From NCBI GenBank assembly GCA_947359465.1, contig OX375883.1, positions 16,680,088 to 16,744,087 on the forward strand: 64,000 nt of DNA, in the 5' to 3' direction. Shown one piece after another: positions 11,850 to 25,900 of this stretch (positions are counted from its first letter, which is position 1; each line of letters opens with the position of its first letter). Both the position numbers and the translations under genes were made by a program. The notes under the pieces are model-generated. The model saw only the letters and a list, made by a program, of their open reading frames with translations, ran no database searches and was not told the DNA's origin. The stretch comes from Metellina segmentata (lineage: Eukaryota > Arthropoda > Arachnida > Araneae > Tetragnathidae).

Positions 11850-12259
11850 TAAATATTATCCTCATTGTCAGTTTAGAGCAGAAACTCATTACCTGACATT
11901 TTTTCGGGGACACTAAATTCTTATTCTCCTGATGATGAGAAATTTGTGGTCATACTGAAATATGTTTGATACATAGCACACTATCAAAATGCTCATATAA
12001 TTATTATTTTCTTTCTTAAAACTAATAGTTAGCCTTTAAACAGCTTTACGGTAACATATAATTTTTGTTAGTTTATGAGTTCCTGTTCGAAGCCGTGATA
12101 TGCATAATTACAAAATATGTTGCTCGGGAGAGAAGGTAATGCCATTTTATGGTAATTAACGGATAAATTTTATAAAGTAAAGAGTATAGGATACTTGAAT
12201 GGTTGGGAAGTATATTAAACTTGCGTCCAATTTGTTTTTAAATCCATCATCGGAATCAA
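11850..12259. other. AT-rich intergenic stretch, nothing recognised
   Basis: No coding or repeat similarity recognised. Confidence 0.4.
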
Positions 12260-12525
12260 TTGAGCTCTTGCACATTTTCTCAGACGGGCGTGGGGCACAA
12301 AATAATCCATTCCCTTGTTAACATATGCTCTACATCAGTTTTACGGAGACATTCGTTTCTATCTTGTGACCGCAATTTTGCAGTTAAAAGAACATTGTTC
12401 ATATCCTCACCAACGAAAAATATGCCACATTCAAAATATCGTGGCCTAAACATTGCTTTGGCCACAGGAGGCCAAAGCAAAGCTTCTATTATGTCAATTC
12501 CCTTAGACAAAATTGACATAATCGA
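12260..12525 (-). other. Possible decayed coding fragment, unassigned
   Basis: The minus strand holds a 79-codon open stretch (12519 to 12280) with protein-like composition, for example RPRYFECGIFFVGEDMNNVL and RNECLRKTDVEHMLTREW. It ends at a stop, and a plausible continuation in another frame (SSIDSDDGFKNKL) lies just beyond. I do not recognise the family. It could be a gene or retrocopy fragment, or chance. Confidence 0.25.
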
Positions 12526-13640
12526 AGTGATGAACTATGTAGATCTCAGACGAAGATATCGGAACATTATACAATGAGATGGTTTACCAGTGGGCAAGTT
12601 ATGAGAGATGCCAGAGAATTAAGTTGATGAATAATTTTTTTTTCTTTCGACATCTATACCATTCTTTATGCACATTAACTGGACATCATTTTGGACTCGC
12701 ATGAATAAAATTTTGAAGTGTGCTATTTATTTTATATAACTCTGAATATCTATTTTTATCAGAAGTACATGTACTTGTGGGAAACTTCTTACGTTCACAA
12801 AATTTGAAAACCGATATTCGTCACATGAGACCATAGTTGAATACAGATTGCATTTAACTCAAATAATTTTCTTTTTAGTTACTGTTTTTTTTGTTCGTTA
12901 CTACCATTTTCCTTGATTTCCCAAAAGTTGCTCTCAGTGGCATTAGATGGTTTCTAAAATAACGTTTTCAATTTGAAGCTTAGCCCTGATATGTGTGTCA
13001 GAGCTACCGAGCGATGTTTAAGTTGATAGCCAGTGTGTGTAGTGGTAGCCAAGAACAGAGGGACTCTGCATACCTAAATCCGACGTTTACATTTATTTAC
13101 AATACAATAAAACCTCGTTAAGTCGTCACTAAAGGGACCAAACACTTTTGACGACTTACGCGGAGTGGAAATTTTTGAAAAAATAAAAAAACATGAACTG
13201 AACACACATAATTTTGCAAAAAATGATGCAACACTACGCCCCTGTAACAAGTTTCTTCGCAGCATCAATTCTTGGTAAGACGGGGAAAAGATGACTCACT
13301 AATGATTTCGGTGAGAAAACGTCACAAAGAAGCCAAAGTCAAACTATGCGCTGAGCCAAGAAAGATAACTAGTTAAATGTGATAGCTTAAAAAAAAGTTA
13401 CTCCGAACAAACACTAATTACCTGCCCGGGCGATGCTTTTCGCTCCCATTTGATAGATTAAACACTTCTACGTCAATACACATAAAATTCTTTCAGACGT
13501 TTTCTTACATCCTATAAAAATTCTATATTCTAAAAGAGCTTTGAAGGACTGTAAATTCAGTTACTTAAATAAACATTTATTGATACATAATTTTATTTTG
13601 TATACGTGGCACAAGTATTTGATTCTGAAATTCCTCTTCT
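12526..13640. other. INTS6 upstream region, nothing recognised
   Basis: AT-rich, with no ORF or window repeat recognised. Confidence 0.4.
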
Positions 13641-13644
13641 TCAA

Positions 13645-13795
13645 CGGTGTTGGCAACATTCGTTCCATCGTCGGAGCGTGCGCGGCTGAAAATAATTGTG
13701 AATCGCTGTCAGTCTACATTTTGAAACCAGACGGGAAAGATGTGTCACTTTCGTCTCTGATCGCGGAACATTTTTTTATATATAATTTTTTAATA
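13645..13795 (+). promoter_or_regulatory. Likely INTS6 promoter / 5' UTR, CpG-rich
   Basis: In otherwise AT-rich DNA this stretch is rich in CpG (for example ATCGTCGGAGCGTGCGCGGC at about 13667) and ends just before the INTS6 start codon. It happens to be open in the INTS6 frame upstream of the start, but the predicted residues do not match INTS6, whose N-terminus is expected right at the called ATG. Transcription start and any upstream non-coding exon cannot be placed from sequence alone. Confidence 0.4.
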
Positions 13796-13912
13796 ATGAC
13801 TATCATATTATTTTTAATAGACACCAGCGCGTCTATGAACCAAAGAACTTACTTGGGTGCCAGACCTACTCTTTTAGATGTCGCTAAAGATACAGTTGAA
13901 AAATTTATTAAG
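13796..13912 (+). CDS. INTS6: INTS6 coding exon 1 (residues 1-39)
   Basis: Encodes MTIILFLIDTSASMNQRTYL and the start of the VWA fold, including the MIDAS loop DTSAS. The start was chosen because family proteins begin M-x-I-L-x-F-L-I-D. Phase 0; donor GTTGTA, weaker than the other donors. Confidence 0.93.
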
Positions 13913-16900
13913 GTTGTATAACTTTACCTCACCTATTTTCCGAAGTGTTACCGATTTTTTATTTCTTTTTTCAGGGTGATGATTGAATGATTTTTTTGCC
14001 TTTGGGGCAAACTCGTATGATTTTTTAGCATTTTTTCCGAACTCCAAATTTTTAGTTTTCAGAAAATTAAGCGATAAAAATGCCCTCTAAAAAATTTAAT
14101 CCTATTATGATCGCCAAGTCATTGCGCGTAGCGATATATCGCCAAATGTGTTTGTTTGGTATCATGTACAACGCTTCAGATTCAATTGTTCTTGCTTTTT
14201 GGCAAATTTCTTTCAATTTTTGCTTTCTAAAAGACAAGTATAAACACAATTTTTTGGAACAAAAGTCGAAAGGTGCTGATTTTGTTTCTGCAAAACGTGC
14301 AATCGATCCAAAAGGATTTTATTTTCAACTTTTTAAATTAATTTTTATTTATATGATAATCGCAATTTTCTTTTATCTTTGCAAGCACTGTTTGTATTTT
14401 GATTGGGAACAATTTTATGTAATATTTTTCATTAAATTTTGAATGTATCGAACTTGTGATCTTTTTAGAAAATTTTATTGAATGATCTGAAACATTTGTT
14501 TCAAGTTGCGTCGAAAGTTTTTTGCAAATTGTAATGTATTTCAGACTGACAAAATTTTTTTTTTCGTTTTCCCATTTTTTTAAAATTTTTATGTTGCAAA
14601 TTACAGAGTTTGAAGTAGAAATATTTTTCTTGTGTGATCCAGCCAGAATTTGACCAGTTGGTGCTAATTTTTCATGAAAAAATACCCTACAGCTAATTTG
14701 CACTTGCAAGATTTTTTGTTCTTTATATCTTGTAAAGATGATTAAACTGAGGCTATAGTACAATTTCTATAGCCTCAGTTTGATAGTTTTTTAGAATTTT
14801 TATCTCTCAAAGTTCAGAACAGTGATTTTACCAGTAATTGACCACTATTTATTTTTTCAAATAAAATTCAAATTGAAACATTTATGTAAATACTTTGGTG
14901 ATCACCAGTATTTTTGCATCATATAGCTTGACTGAACATTATTTGTAAACATGATAATGGTTAGTACTTATATTAAACAAGTAAATAAATATAGCAGTAA
15001 TATTAGAGAACTCTGCCATTGCTCATAACAGACACTAAAGTCGTCACTGAATCCCATCAATTTCTCTCAAAAACTTTGCCCAAATTCGTGGTCATTAGAC
15101 AAATCATGTAATGAAACTTAAGCATATATTTTGCCAAGCATAGAAATTATATATTCTCAAGTAGATTATTGCTGTGAATTTTATATCTAGTATTTTTCCA
15201 CATAAATCATCATAAATACATTTTGAAATTAAAATACCATTTCTAAAATGTCACAAACAATGATAGTAAAATATTTCTACAATACTCGTACTTATCCATA
15301 TTTAATTTCACTTTTGTCATGGTTGAAATCAGTTTGAGAATGGATCTTTCTCATAGGTTTGACAAAATGTTGAGCATTTTTACACTGCATTAGTTGGATA
15401 TTGGCTATATTCGAGGGAGCATCACTGATTCTGATATCTTAATTTTATTCTTTCATTTATTACTTAATTTTTTCTAGAAATTTAGATACGAATGTGGCAA
15501 TTTTGTTTTGTTGCTGCTTAAAATGCATTTAACCTTGCAACATCAAAATATCAGCACTGATCCAAACAGTTTGCAGATTCGAACGACAAATTTGAAACTT
15601 GTTGCAAAGAAATTGCTTTTTTATATTTAAAAGGATTTGTAAAATTATAAATAGTTTATCAAGTTGGTGTCTCTTGGTTAGTCAGAAATGGTAGTCATTA
15701 CCATTTGGCATTAGCTTGGTGACAAAAAATAGAAATTAGGCCAATGCCACAATGTTAATTAGGATTTTATAGGATCATCATATTCTAAATACATGACTGT
15801 TTTTTCTGTATTTCTAGAATTGCTGAGCAATTGTTCTAACTTATTCTAATCAAGCTTGTTTATTTTGGATAAGGGAGCAACCTTTTTGGAACTTATTCTT
15901 GTTATTTTTTTAGATGGAATCTTTCTAAACTTGCATTGTAAAAGTTTGTATGTTTTATAATCAATAGCTTTTTTGTTATTGCAGATAAGGCAGAGAGACT
16001 CTGCTAGTAGAGGGGATCGATACATGCTGCTGACATTTGAAGAGCCACCAGGAAATATAAAAGTAGGTGCATAACTTGGTTTCTGCTAACTATGGGACAT
16101 CTAAAAGTTTTTAATAGTTCATCAACCAAATATTCATCCTTCAAACAAGTCACCATTTTTTTTTTCAATTGGAATTGTTTTCTAAAATTATGTGTTGTTT
16201 AAAAGTGTAAATGAATTTATCAGCAGAACATTCTTCAAACAAGTAGCCATTTGAATTGTTTTCTAAAATTATGTAATGTTTAAAAACATAAAGAAATTTA
16301 TCAGTAGAATATTCTTTTTATTAAAACAAGTAGCGATTTTTGCCAGTTGGAATTATTTTCAAAAATTATATGCGTTTAAAAGCACAAAGAAATTTATCAG
16401 CAGAATATTCTTCTTTCAAGCAAGTTGTCATTTTTGCAAATTAAATTGTTTAAAAAAATTAAGTTTTCTATAAAAGAGAGAATTATCAGCAGAATATTTT
16501 TTCTTCAATCAAGTAGCCATTTTTGAAACTTGGAATTACTTTCTGAAATTATGTGGTGTTTATTATGAGCAGTGAAATTTAAGAACCAAATATTTGTCTT
16601 TGAATAAGTAGCTTTTTTGAAAATAGTAATAATAAAGTGAATAAATTAAATATGTATTTCAAATTTGCAAGCAGTGTAAAAAGTTTTTATTTGTTTGTGC
16701 AAATAAATCATAATTAATATGATAGGGGAGCCTGTTCACTGGAATCAAACTGAACACAACCACCCACATTTCCTGTTTTATATTAATTTGCAGAGAATAT
16801 TTGCTTTTGATCACAGCAACCACTGAAAACCCAGTTCCATACAAATTAATATCACTTCTTGTTTGTAACAATTTTCATTTGATTTTTTTCAATATAAAAG

Positions 16901-19900
16901 TCTTTTATTTATATCCATCAATTGAGTTTTGTTTTCAGGACTTTCCTGAAACATCAGGAATTATAATTTAGTTTGTCACAGGATCTCATAATTCTAATTT
17001 TTAATATCCATTAATATTTTCGTATCTAAGCTATTTAAATTTACATGCTAACTTAGAAATGTAAATTTCTTGGTAATAATCTGATGGAGAATGTTCTCCA
17101 AGGGGAGAGCAATTGACAATTTTCTTCTAACGGCATAAAAAATAAAGTAAACTTCAATATAAGCACTTTTGATGCTAACATTAGAAATAAAGAGAAAAAA
17201 ATAAACATTTCTGATTTTTTTCACTCTGCTCTTTTTAACAATTTTGTCTAAGTGTGAATATAATTTTCTCTGTCGATGTGTGTAGTTATTTTAGAGTTCA
17301 CTCAAACGGTTAATTTTTAATATCTCCCCAACCAATAAGTTTAATATCACTATATTTTTAATGATTTTTAGTTCTATATAGAATGTGGTCTATAGTATCC
17401 CGGCCCATTTTTTTATAAGCTCTAAAGTTACCTATGAAAATTTTATAGAAAGCTCTAAGAAAAGGTCTAGAAACCTATAGAATTCTATAACAGCTTTCTT
17501 CTTTTGTTTTTTATGTCTTCACTTTTCTTTTGAACTTCTATAGAATGTTTTTATCGAAACAAAATTTCATCAAAAATCAAGAATTCTATGGAACTTTAAA
17601 ATATTTTCGTAAGAGTATATATGAATAATACACATAAAATAGGCTTCAGGTTCATTTCTGCTATCATTAGATGGCAGTTTCCTGAAAAATGAGGTTTTGA
17701 ATAGAAAATTCTCAATGATCTTCAAATTTTAAAGTGTCAAGAATTTTCTAATTAATAAGATGCCCAATACACAAAAACACTAAAAATTGATTTCCACTGC
17801 ATAGTTCTGAAAGTGAAAACTAAACAGTGTTGACATATCTGTGTTTTGATTTCATCTTATCAGACATTTAAAAAAACAGTAGAAATCAACCACAAACTTT
17901 TACTGGTTGAAGATATAACAGAATCATAGATAAGTTACTTTTACTGACAGTTTCAGCAGAAAATGTTTTTGTAAATCCAATTTCCCAATTTCTCATGTTT
18001 GTATCAAAGTTTTTAAATGAACAGCTAAATTTATAAGTTTTTTCTCCCTTGTTTTGTGTTGTGCAGTTGACCAAATATATATATGTTGTGCTAAAACCTA
18101 AAACAACCCTTAGGTGTATGGGCTTCATGGATTTGAAGTACTTGATTGATTTTTTTTTCCCTGTGGGGTTTACTGTCTTTAGAGGGTCTGGGACTTAGAA
18201 ATTCTATAATCTTCAATTTTAAAGTTTTTGTTCTGAAATTTTTTCTGTAGGTATACATTGTATTTTGAAATTATAATAACTATTTTACATTTTCAAAACT
18301 TTAAAATTTTATTTATTAAAAAACATCAACATTTTGACGTTGGGCAAAACTGATATATTGCAAAATATTTTATAACAAATCACTTCATTTTTGTATTAAT
18401 TAACTGCTGAGAGTTCATACTATAAATTGTCTTCGTGATTTTTGGTTAAAACAATGAGACATTTTTTTTTTAATATTTTGTTCAAAAGTTTTTTTAAATA
18501 CATGGTATACAAAGTTACAAAAATTATAGAAAAAAAAAACCAAATATATATATTTACACAATTCCTGAAGACAAATTTAAAAAATATATTTGAAAAGTAA
18601 ATGTTGAAAATTTTGTTCATTTATGACAAGTAGTTCTTAAGTTATATTGATTTTTACTAGTGAAATCCCATTTTACACAAAAGGAGAAAAAGAGCATTTA
18701 AAATTATGAAGGCTCGTTGGATTTGCAAGCTGTCATGTTTATAAAAAGTTGAATATTTCCGGTTCTATGTATAGTAGAAACCAAAATTGAGGTGTCATTT
18801 TATATTCCGTAAGATCTATATTCTTTTTTAAGTTAATAAAAAAATTTGATTTTTTTGTGTGAATATTTTGAGTTCCAGAATAAGTAAACATTGAGCTCGT
18901 GATTCTGGGTTACCCAAGCAATCTTTTTTCAGCTTTTGTCCCACTACCTTTTTGTGTCCGTCGCGACCCAGTGGATATGCCCACTTTGCTAGCAACCTAT
19001 GAGTTGTAGGTGGTGCATGTTCAGTTCCTGTCTGGTACATTCCTTCCTGTGTGTATTTTTTCCTTTCTGTGTCAGTAAAACTTTCATTGTTTGTGTCTTA
19101 CTTGTTTTGTATGTCTTCTGTAGCATTGCCAAATATGGCCCTTGTGCTTAATAAAATCTAAATAAACTAACCAAACCACTACTCTTCTCTAATCCCTTTT
19201 TTTCCTCTTTCATGACATTTTTTACTTGACATTGTCTTGTCAAAGTTCCCACTGTCCATGAAAAGTCCTTGACTTTTTTTTCCAAACTAGAGATTCTTGA
19301 AAATTACAGAACTTGGTAAAAAATCCTTACTGGATTTTTTTCTTTCGTGCCACCAAGAGAATTTATTGTACAATATTTTATCGCACACCAAAATCGATAA
19401 GTGTACAAGTAGCTTGATAGTTAGCATTGATAAAAGAAGCCCACTTTGCAACAACAAAAAAAATCACAGGTTCTGTGAGAAAGAAAATTCAAATTATAAC
19501 CAAAATTGATGATAACCTTTCTTTTTTTGACTATCAGTAGTTTAAGAAATAAAGTTAAAAAAAAACTGTCTCTTTTTAAAAATATTTTTCACATTTTCTT
19601 TTTAATTGACAACTTTTTGTTTTAGGTCAAAATAAAAAATTTTAGGTCCTTGAAAAATATTTTTTGATTTTGAAAAGTCCTTGAATTTTTTTGGAATAAA
19701 GGTGTGAGAACCATGCTTGTGTTTGGTGCAGTTTGACTATATACAGCCCTTGTGCTATAAAAAACTGAAAACAACAAACAAGATTTATAATTTCACTTTT
19801 AAATTTCATGTTTTCCCTCTGCTATTAGGTTATATTAATGACTTGTACATTTTAGGCAGGATGGAAAGAGAGTTTAGCCACGTTTATGACGGAATTGAAA

Positions 19901-22900
19901 AACCTGCAGTCTGTCGGAATGACAACCCTCGGAGCTGCTTTGAAGTATGCCTTTGATCTACTCAACATCAACAGGATGCAGACAGGGATAGATACATATG
20001 GGACAGGCCGGTGCCCCTTCTACTTGGAGCCATCTATCATAATAGTCATCACCGATGGTGGGAGGTTGACCACAACACTCGGTGTCCAAGATGAGGTGAG
20101 TAGTCGGAGCTAGAACCAAGCCAAGCAAACTTTCAATAAGGTTTGCAGGGCACTTTATTCTCCAAACAGCTTAACTATAAGTAGAAAGTTAAATGTAGAA
20201 TTTTATCATTCATAAAACAGGTTCTCCTTCAGGGGTGCTCGGATCTTTCCCTTAAGGGACTGATCCCGGACCGTCGTCAATAGCCCGTTGTGTTGCTCTA
20301 GTACGACGTTAACTAAAATTACCAATTACCTTCAGGGGTGCACCTTCAGAGGGGTCTATAGGGCTCAAGCCCCTCTCAGAATGTATAAAACAAAATAAAT
20401 ATCCTTGTTTAATCCGTTTATTGCTTTTAAAATCTTGGATAAAGGGGTTTTGATATTTTCTCTTTTACAGTCAGTTAATATTCATTGTTTTCAGCACATT
20501 AACAAATGTGATCCATTCCTTATTTTCTGGGGATGGAAGAAATAATTGAAAATTTTAATATTTCTCATTAAGCATTTGGCATCTTTTCCCTTCAATACAG
20601 CTTCTATTGGGAATAGTCGCTTTTAAACTAGTCTCTAGATAACACCCTCTGAAACTAGTCATGTAACACTCCAAAACTAGTCTATGTAACACTCAAAATC
20701 TAGTCTGTGTAACACTCAAAATCTAGTCTATGCAACACTCAAAATCTAGTCTATGCAACACTCAAAATCTAGTCTATGCAACACTCAAAATCTAATCTAT
20801 GCAACACTCAAAATCTAGTCTATGCAACACTCAAACTCTAGTCTATGCAATACTCAAAATCTAGTCTATGCAACACTCAAAATTTAGTCTGTAACTCTCC
20901 AAAACTAGTCTATGTAACACTCCAAAACTAGTCTATGTAACACTCCAAAACTAGTCTATGCAACACTCAAAATCTAGTCTATGTAACACTTAAAATCTAG
21001 TCTATGTAACACTTAAAATCTAGTCTATGTAACACTTAAAATCTAGTCTATGTAACACTTAAAATCTAGTCTATGTAACACTTAAAATCTAGTCTATGTA
21101 ACACTTAAAATCTAGTCTATGTAACACTCAAAATCTAGTTTCCAGGTACCACACTCCAAAATCCCCCATGGGGACACTGAGTACTTTCTTTGCTTCATCA
21201 GTTTAACCAATATGCACCTACCAACTGCTGTATTTTTCATGAAGTCTTCTGTGGTCCTCAGCTCTTTCCCTTCAGAATTGATCTCTGAGGGTTGCCACAA
21301 TGACCCGGTCGTAAGAGTAATGAATTAGCAACAGGTGGGTTGCGTGTACAGATAAACCCAAACCCCTTGTGTATAGAGAGGGCTGGTGCCTTTTAAATCT
21401 GCCGTGGCTTCAAATGTCCTCACCTTGGCATCTACCAGTTCTGGTGGGACCTCATCATCTGACCATGGTTCAAAATTATGTGGTGTTGTCCTCGTATCTA
21501 CCTCAGGGTAGCTATTGGCCTTCTAACTGGCCACTGTACCCTAAATAGACACATCAACCTTTTGTGTTATTGATGATTCATTATGTAGAGGCTGTCGGAT
21601 GGCAGAGGAGAGTCCTATACATGCTCTGTGTGATTGTGATTATTACTCTTCCCAATGATTTGAGTATCTGGGATATATACCGTTGTATCAAACACTGGGA
21701 ACTGTCAAATATTTCAATCAGGCACATGCTGAAATTTATTTCGTCAACCAGTCCTTGATAGATCAGGCGTTTCAGTGCAGTAGACTACTAGTCGCTGTGC
21801 TAGCACTCTTGTCACCCCCACAAGAAGTCATGTCCTTGTATCTCACCCTTCGAGTATGACACATGACCATTGCTAATAACCTGTTGTGTTGCTCAAGTGC
21901 TATGTTAGTTAAAATACCTACCTACTCTACCCTACCCTAAGCTTTCCAATAGTCTGTTGTTTTACCCTATTCCGACGTTAATTCAAATATTCCCCTTAAA
22001 ATCTTAAAAATCTCTTAAAGACAAAAAAGTTAAACATTTTTGTTTTTAATGTGTGAAATTTTCAACTGACCACAAATTTGGTTTTGCCGTCAAAGGGATT
22101 GGATATTATAAAATATTGGAATCTGGTTCAAGGGGTTGCCAAATAAAATTGCTCTAAGCAACTCAAAATTGGGAAGTGGGGATTTCACGCATAATTATTC
22201 AAGAAGGGGTGATATGTAAGTACCATTTTGTTTTCAAAATTAATTTTTAGACTATGCCTGGTACAGCAGTTGTACTATGATCGCGCCAAGAAAGTGTTTA
22301 GACTACGGCGAGTACAGCAGTTGTACCTTGAAAGGTTGTAACAATGTTGAACAACTGGTGTGTATAAGTTTTGGCAGGAAGGATATTTTAAGAAAACTGA
22401 ATATTGTATAGAAAACAAATATTCTTTATTTCTCGGTTATTTATTATATACAGTGCTGTTCTGTTAAACAGACAATTTTAAAACATAAACAGAGTCTCCA
22501 CCAGAGACTTAACTCCCAAAAACTAGGGCGTCGCTAGTACGCCCTCGAAACAACGACCAAACTCTTCTCGAGTCAGTCAGAGAATCTCTTCGCAGACCCA
22601 GCACTCTCTGCTCCAAGCCTCGAAGCTCCGGTCCGTGGGAAAAACCCTTGGGCAGTTTTCCACCGCCTCAAAACTCAACTCCAAGATAGGAGCTCCCCTG
22701 CCTTTTCAGTTCTATCCCCACAGAGGGGCTGGCCATTGTCCCACAAGGAACGATTTCAGCCAGCCAGGCGACTGGTGAAACAAGAGGTCCTTGTATCACT
22801 ACGCCACAAGGTATACAAATCGCGTCAAGAAAGAATTTAGAACACAGCCGGTTCAGCAGTTGTACCTTGAAAGTTAAAAGAATCGTCAGTTATATCCATA

Positions 22901-25900
22901 GCCAAAGGGTTAAAGGACTAGTATGAATCAGTTGCCAGTTGCCAGAAAATTTTGATTTGGGCAGGTCGACTTTGAGAAACGAATTTATGCATGGTGTGAA
23001 AGAATTTTTCAAAATATAAGTAAAGACTAAAATAACTTTAATGTTGTTGTGTTTGTTCTGAATTTTGTGGTTTTTATGCTGTTAAAATCTTCTGAATTTT
23101 ATACTTTCGCAAGTATGCATGCTTCACGAAGTAAATCCATCTGAATTTCTTCCTTCAGCTTAACCTTCCAATGCACTCTTCAGTTCCTGGTTCTGAATTA
23201 ACAAAAGAACCTTTTAGATGGGACCAGCGCTTGTTCTCGCTTGTGCTCAGGTTGACAGGAATTCCTCCTGCTGATCGAGAGCCAAGTTCAGTTGTGCCAT
23301 CTGACCATTCCCCAGTAGATGCAATGTGTGAAGTCACAGGAGGTAAGTTCAGCATACTCATTGTTTGTACTTTAGTGTAACTATTACAGATTTTCAATCT
23401 TTCTGCATCCTTTATAAAAATGGGAATTTTTCCTGTAACTATTTCATCATAACTGCCAATCTAACAAACAGTAAAATTTTGCCTCCTATTTCTTTGGCTT
23501 TATACTTGAAATTAGGAACAACATTTCATTATGGCAAACAGTAAAATTATCATGAAAAATCTCACTGGACAGATTTGCAATCTTTCTGCATCTTTTATGC
23601 AAACAGGAATTTTTCCAGCAACAATACGTCATTGCAACTGCCAATCTAATAAAAAGCATAATTTTGCCTTATTTTTCTTCAGTTTTTAATTTAGAAATTT
23701 TAATAAGCATTCTTTTCAAATGAACCTTTTTTTTAAGTCACAGTCCAGACAATTTTTTTTCAGTGTTTTCATGTTAAAATTAATTGTATGCAATATTGTG
23801 TCAAATTAAGATTGATTTAACTGGATCTTGATTGCGAAATTTGTATTGTGTTGATAGACCAAAAGTGCTAGACAATGTGATTTTAATACATGGCTGATAA
23901 GATTTCTTTTTAAATGTTAAAAGGAAATTCTCAGGCATACTTTTAAAAGTTATTTTTTTAATGAAAATTTTTTCATATTATCTTGACTAGCAGTACATTA
24001 TTTTGTAATAATTTCCAAAAATGAAAACTATTTCTTTATTTTATAAAGAGTTAACTAATCTTTGAATGACTTTGTTCTATTCCTTTGGATCTTTCAATTT
24101 TTCTTTCATTTTTTTTATTGGATCTTTTGTAGCGCATCAAACAATGACTTTAAAATTTCAAAGCTCAATCCATACCTTAACATGCCAGCACACTTTCCGA
24201 AAAATTCACAAAGTTTCTCATTTTCTTTCATCTAGCATCTAAATATGTAGTGTCACAAACTGCAGCAATATTAAAAAGGCACTAAGTGAACCCCAGATCA
24301 ACACAATCAACATTTTAAGTCCCATTTATAAACACATACCACACCTGCTCAAAAATAAATTAACTTCCTGTTCCTCAAGCTCCACCCACCGAGATTGAAA
24401 CAAGACTTCTGATTGGTACCATCTCACCTCCAAGTTCCAGTGAAATCTATAAAAGGTTCTGATTAGTTCACCTCTGTTCAGTCCAGCCACAGGCTCCACT
24501 AGAGATGGAAGGCCTTTGGTCCAGGTGATCTCACCACTGCAGAAATGAACTCGTCCACTTTTCGATGGCCATGTATACACTACACAGCTCCCATCCAGTT
24601 ATAAATTGTGTTTGATGGTTCACTGACTTGGATCACTATTAAGCAGTATAAATAATGTAGAGCTCTTCGCTTATTCATGAATTCCATTTCAAACAGAAAC
24701 TATGTACTATTGTCAAATGCTGATAACAGACCCCTAGGAACTCACCAACCGATCTCATGTGGTAATTTTCACCTATCAGATGGGGTTGACATTTTTGAGT
24801 TTTGTTAGAATCATGAATGTAGTAGTCATCCATTTAGACATTATTTTTCACACTGTTCTAATTGTGCCAGTCAATCTGGGAAGATTATTTTGCTGCAGCT
24901 AATTTTATTCTTTGGTATCTGAAATGAAAATTAAAAAATAAAAGGAAAACATAAAAGACAAACAAAAAATGTATTAATAAAAGTAAAATGATTTATCCTG
25001 TTAGATTGGATAGGCAAAAGACCTTAAGGTCCTAGGCCATCAATTCCTCTCCTGATCTAAACCTTCATTAAAATCTCAGAGTGCAAAATTTTACTGATAT
25101 ACTTCATAGTTTATCTTTGCATTTCAATGTACTCTAAAATTTCATCATTACAAAAATCTTTTCAATATCTTAAGTCACTCAAGATAATAATGTTTAACAA
25201 TGTTTCATCTTTTATTGAAGTTGTGTTCTCTAATTTTTAAAATTGCAGGTCGATCATATGCTGTTATATCTCAAAGGATGTTGATGCAGTGTTTAGAATC
25301 CTTGGTTCAAAAACTCCAAGGGGGTGTTGTCATCAACTTTGAAAAAATTGGTCCTGATCCTCCCCTGATAAGTGGAGATGGTAAGTATCTTTTTACAATG
25401 AGGTAAAAGTTCCTGGTTACTTATATATGTCAGCTCTTCAAAGCACAGTCGCATGATAGGAATGATGTAGGATCCAGTGGACTGTGTAGTAGTGCAAGTT
25501 TACAAGTAAAGATGCAGAAAATTTCAGGAAAACCTTTCATTATACCTTCAAGGGCACATCTGCTTTAGACATGTATGAACTACACAAACTCAAGGTACCC
25601 CAGTGATCTTTTCCCCCCTATGGGGTTGATTGTCTTTAGCAAACATAAGGCATTCCTGGCATACCCAACTGGTCTTTTTCTGCTTTCATTGCGCTACTCT
25701 ATTCCCCAATCCCTCTTTCCCCACTTTTATATATACTACTTAAAGTTTTCAAGTGTTTGGCTGAGCTTGATTAAATGTCTTTGTGACATGAAATCAAACC
25801 AAAAACTACCGTCAAACAACCTTCTGTTGGATCTTGATGGTGTAAAGGAAAGAAAATATTTCTACATTTAAACAGATTTATATACTTAATTTAACTATTA

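Noticed and set aside
13541..13795. N-terminal extension of INTS6 upstream of the called ATG
   Set aside because: Open in frame, but the residues do not match INTS6, whose N-terminus is M-x-I-L-x-F-L-I-D at the called start.
20628..21139. CRISPR-like repeat array
   Set aside because: The repeats are directly adjacent with no unique spacers, in a eukaryotic intron.
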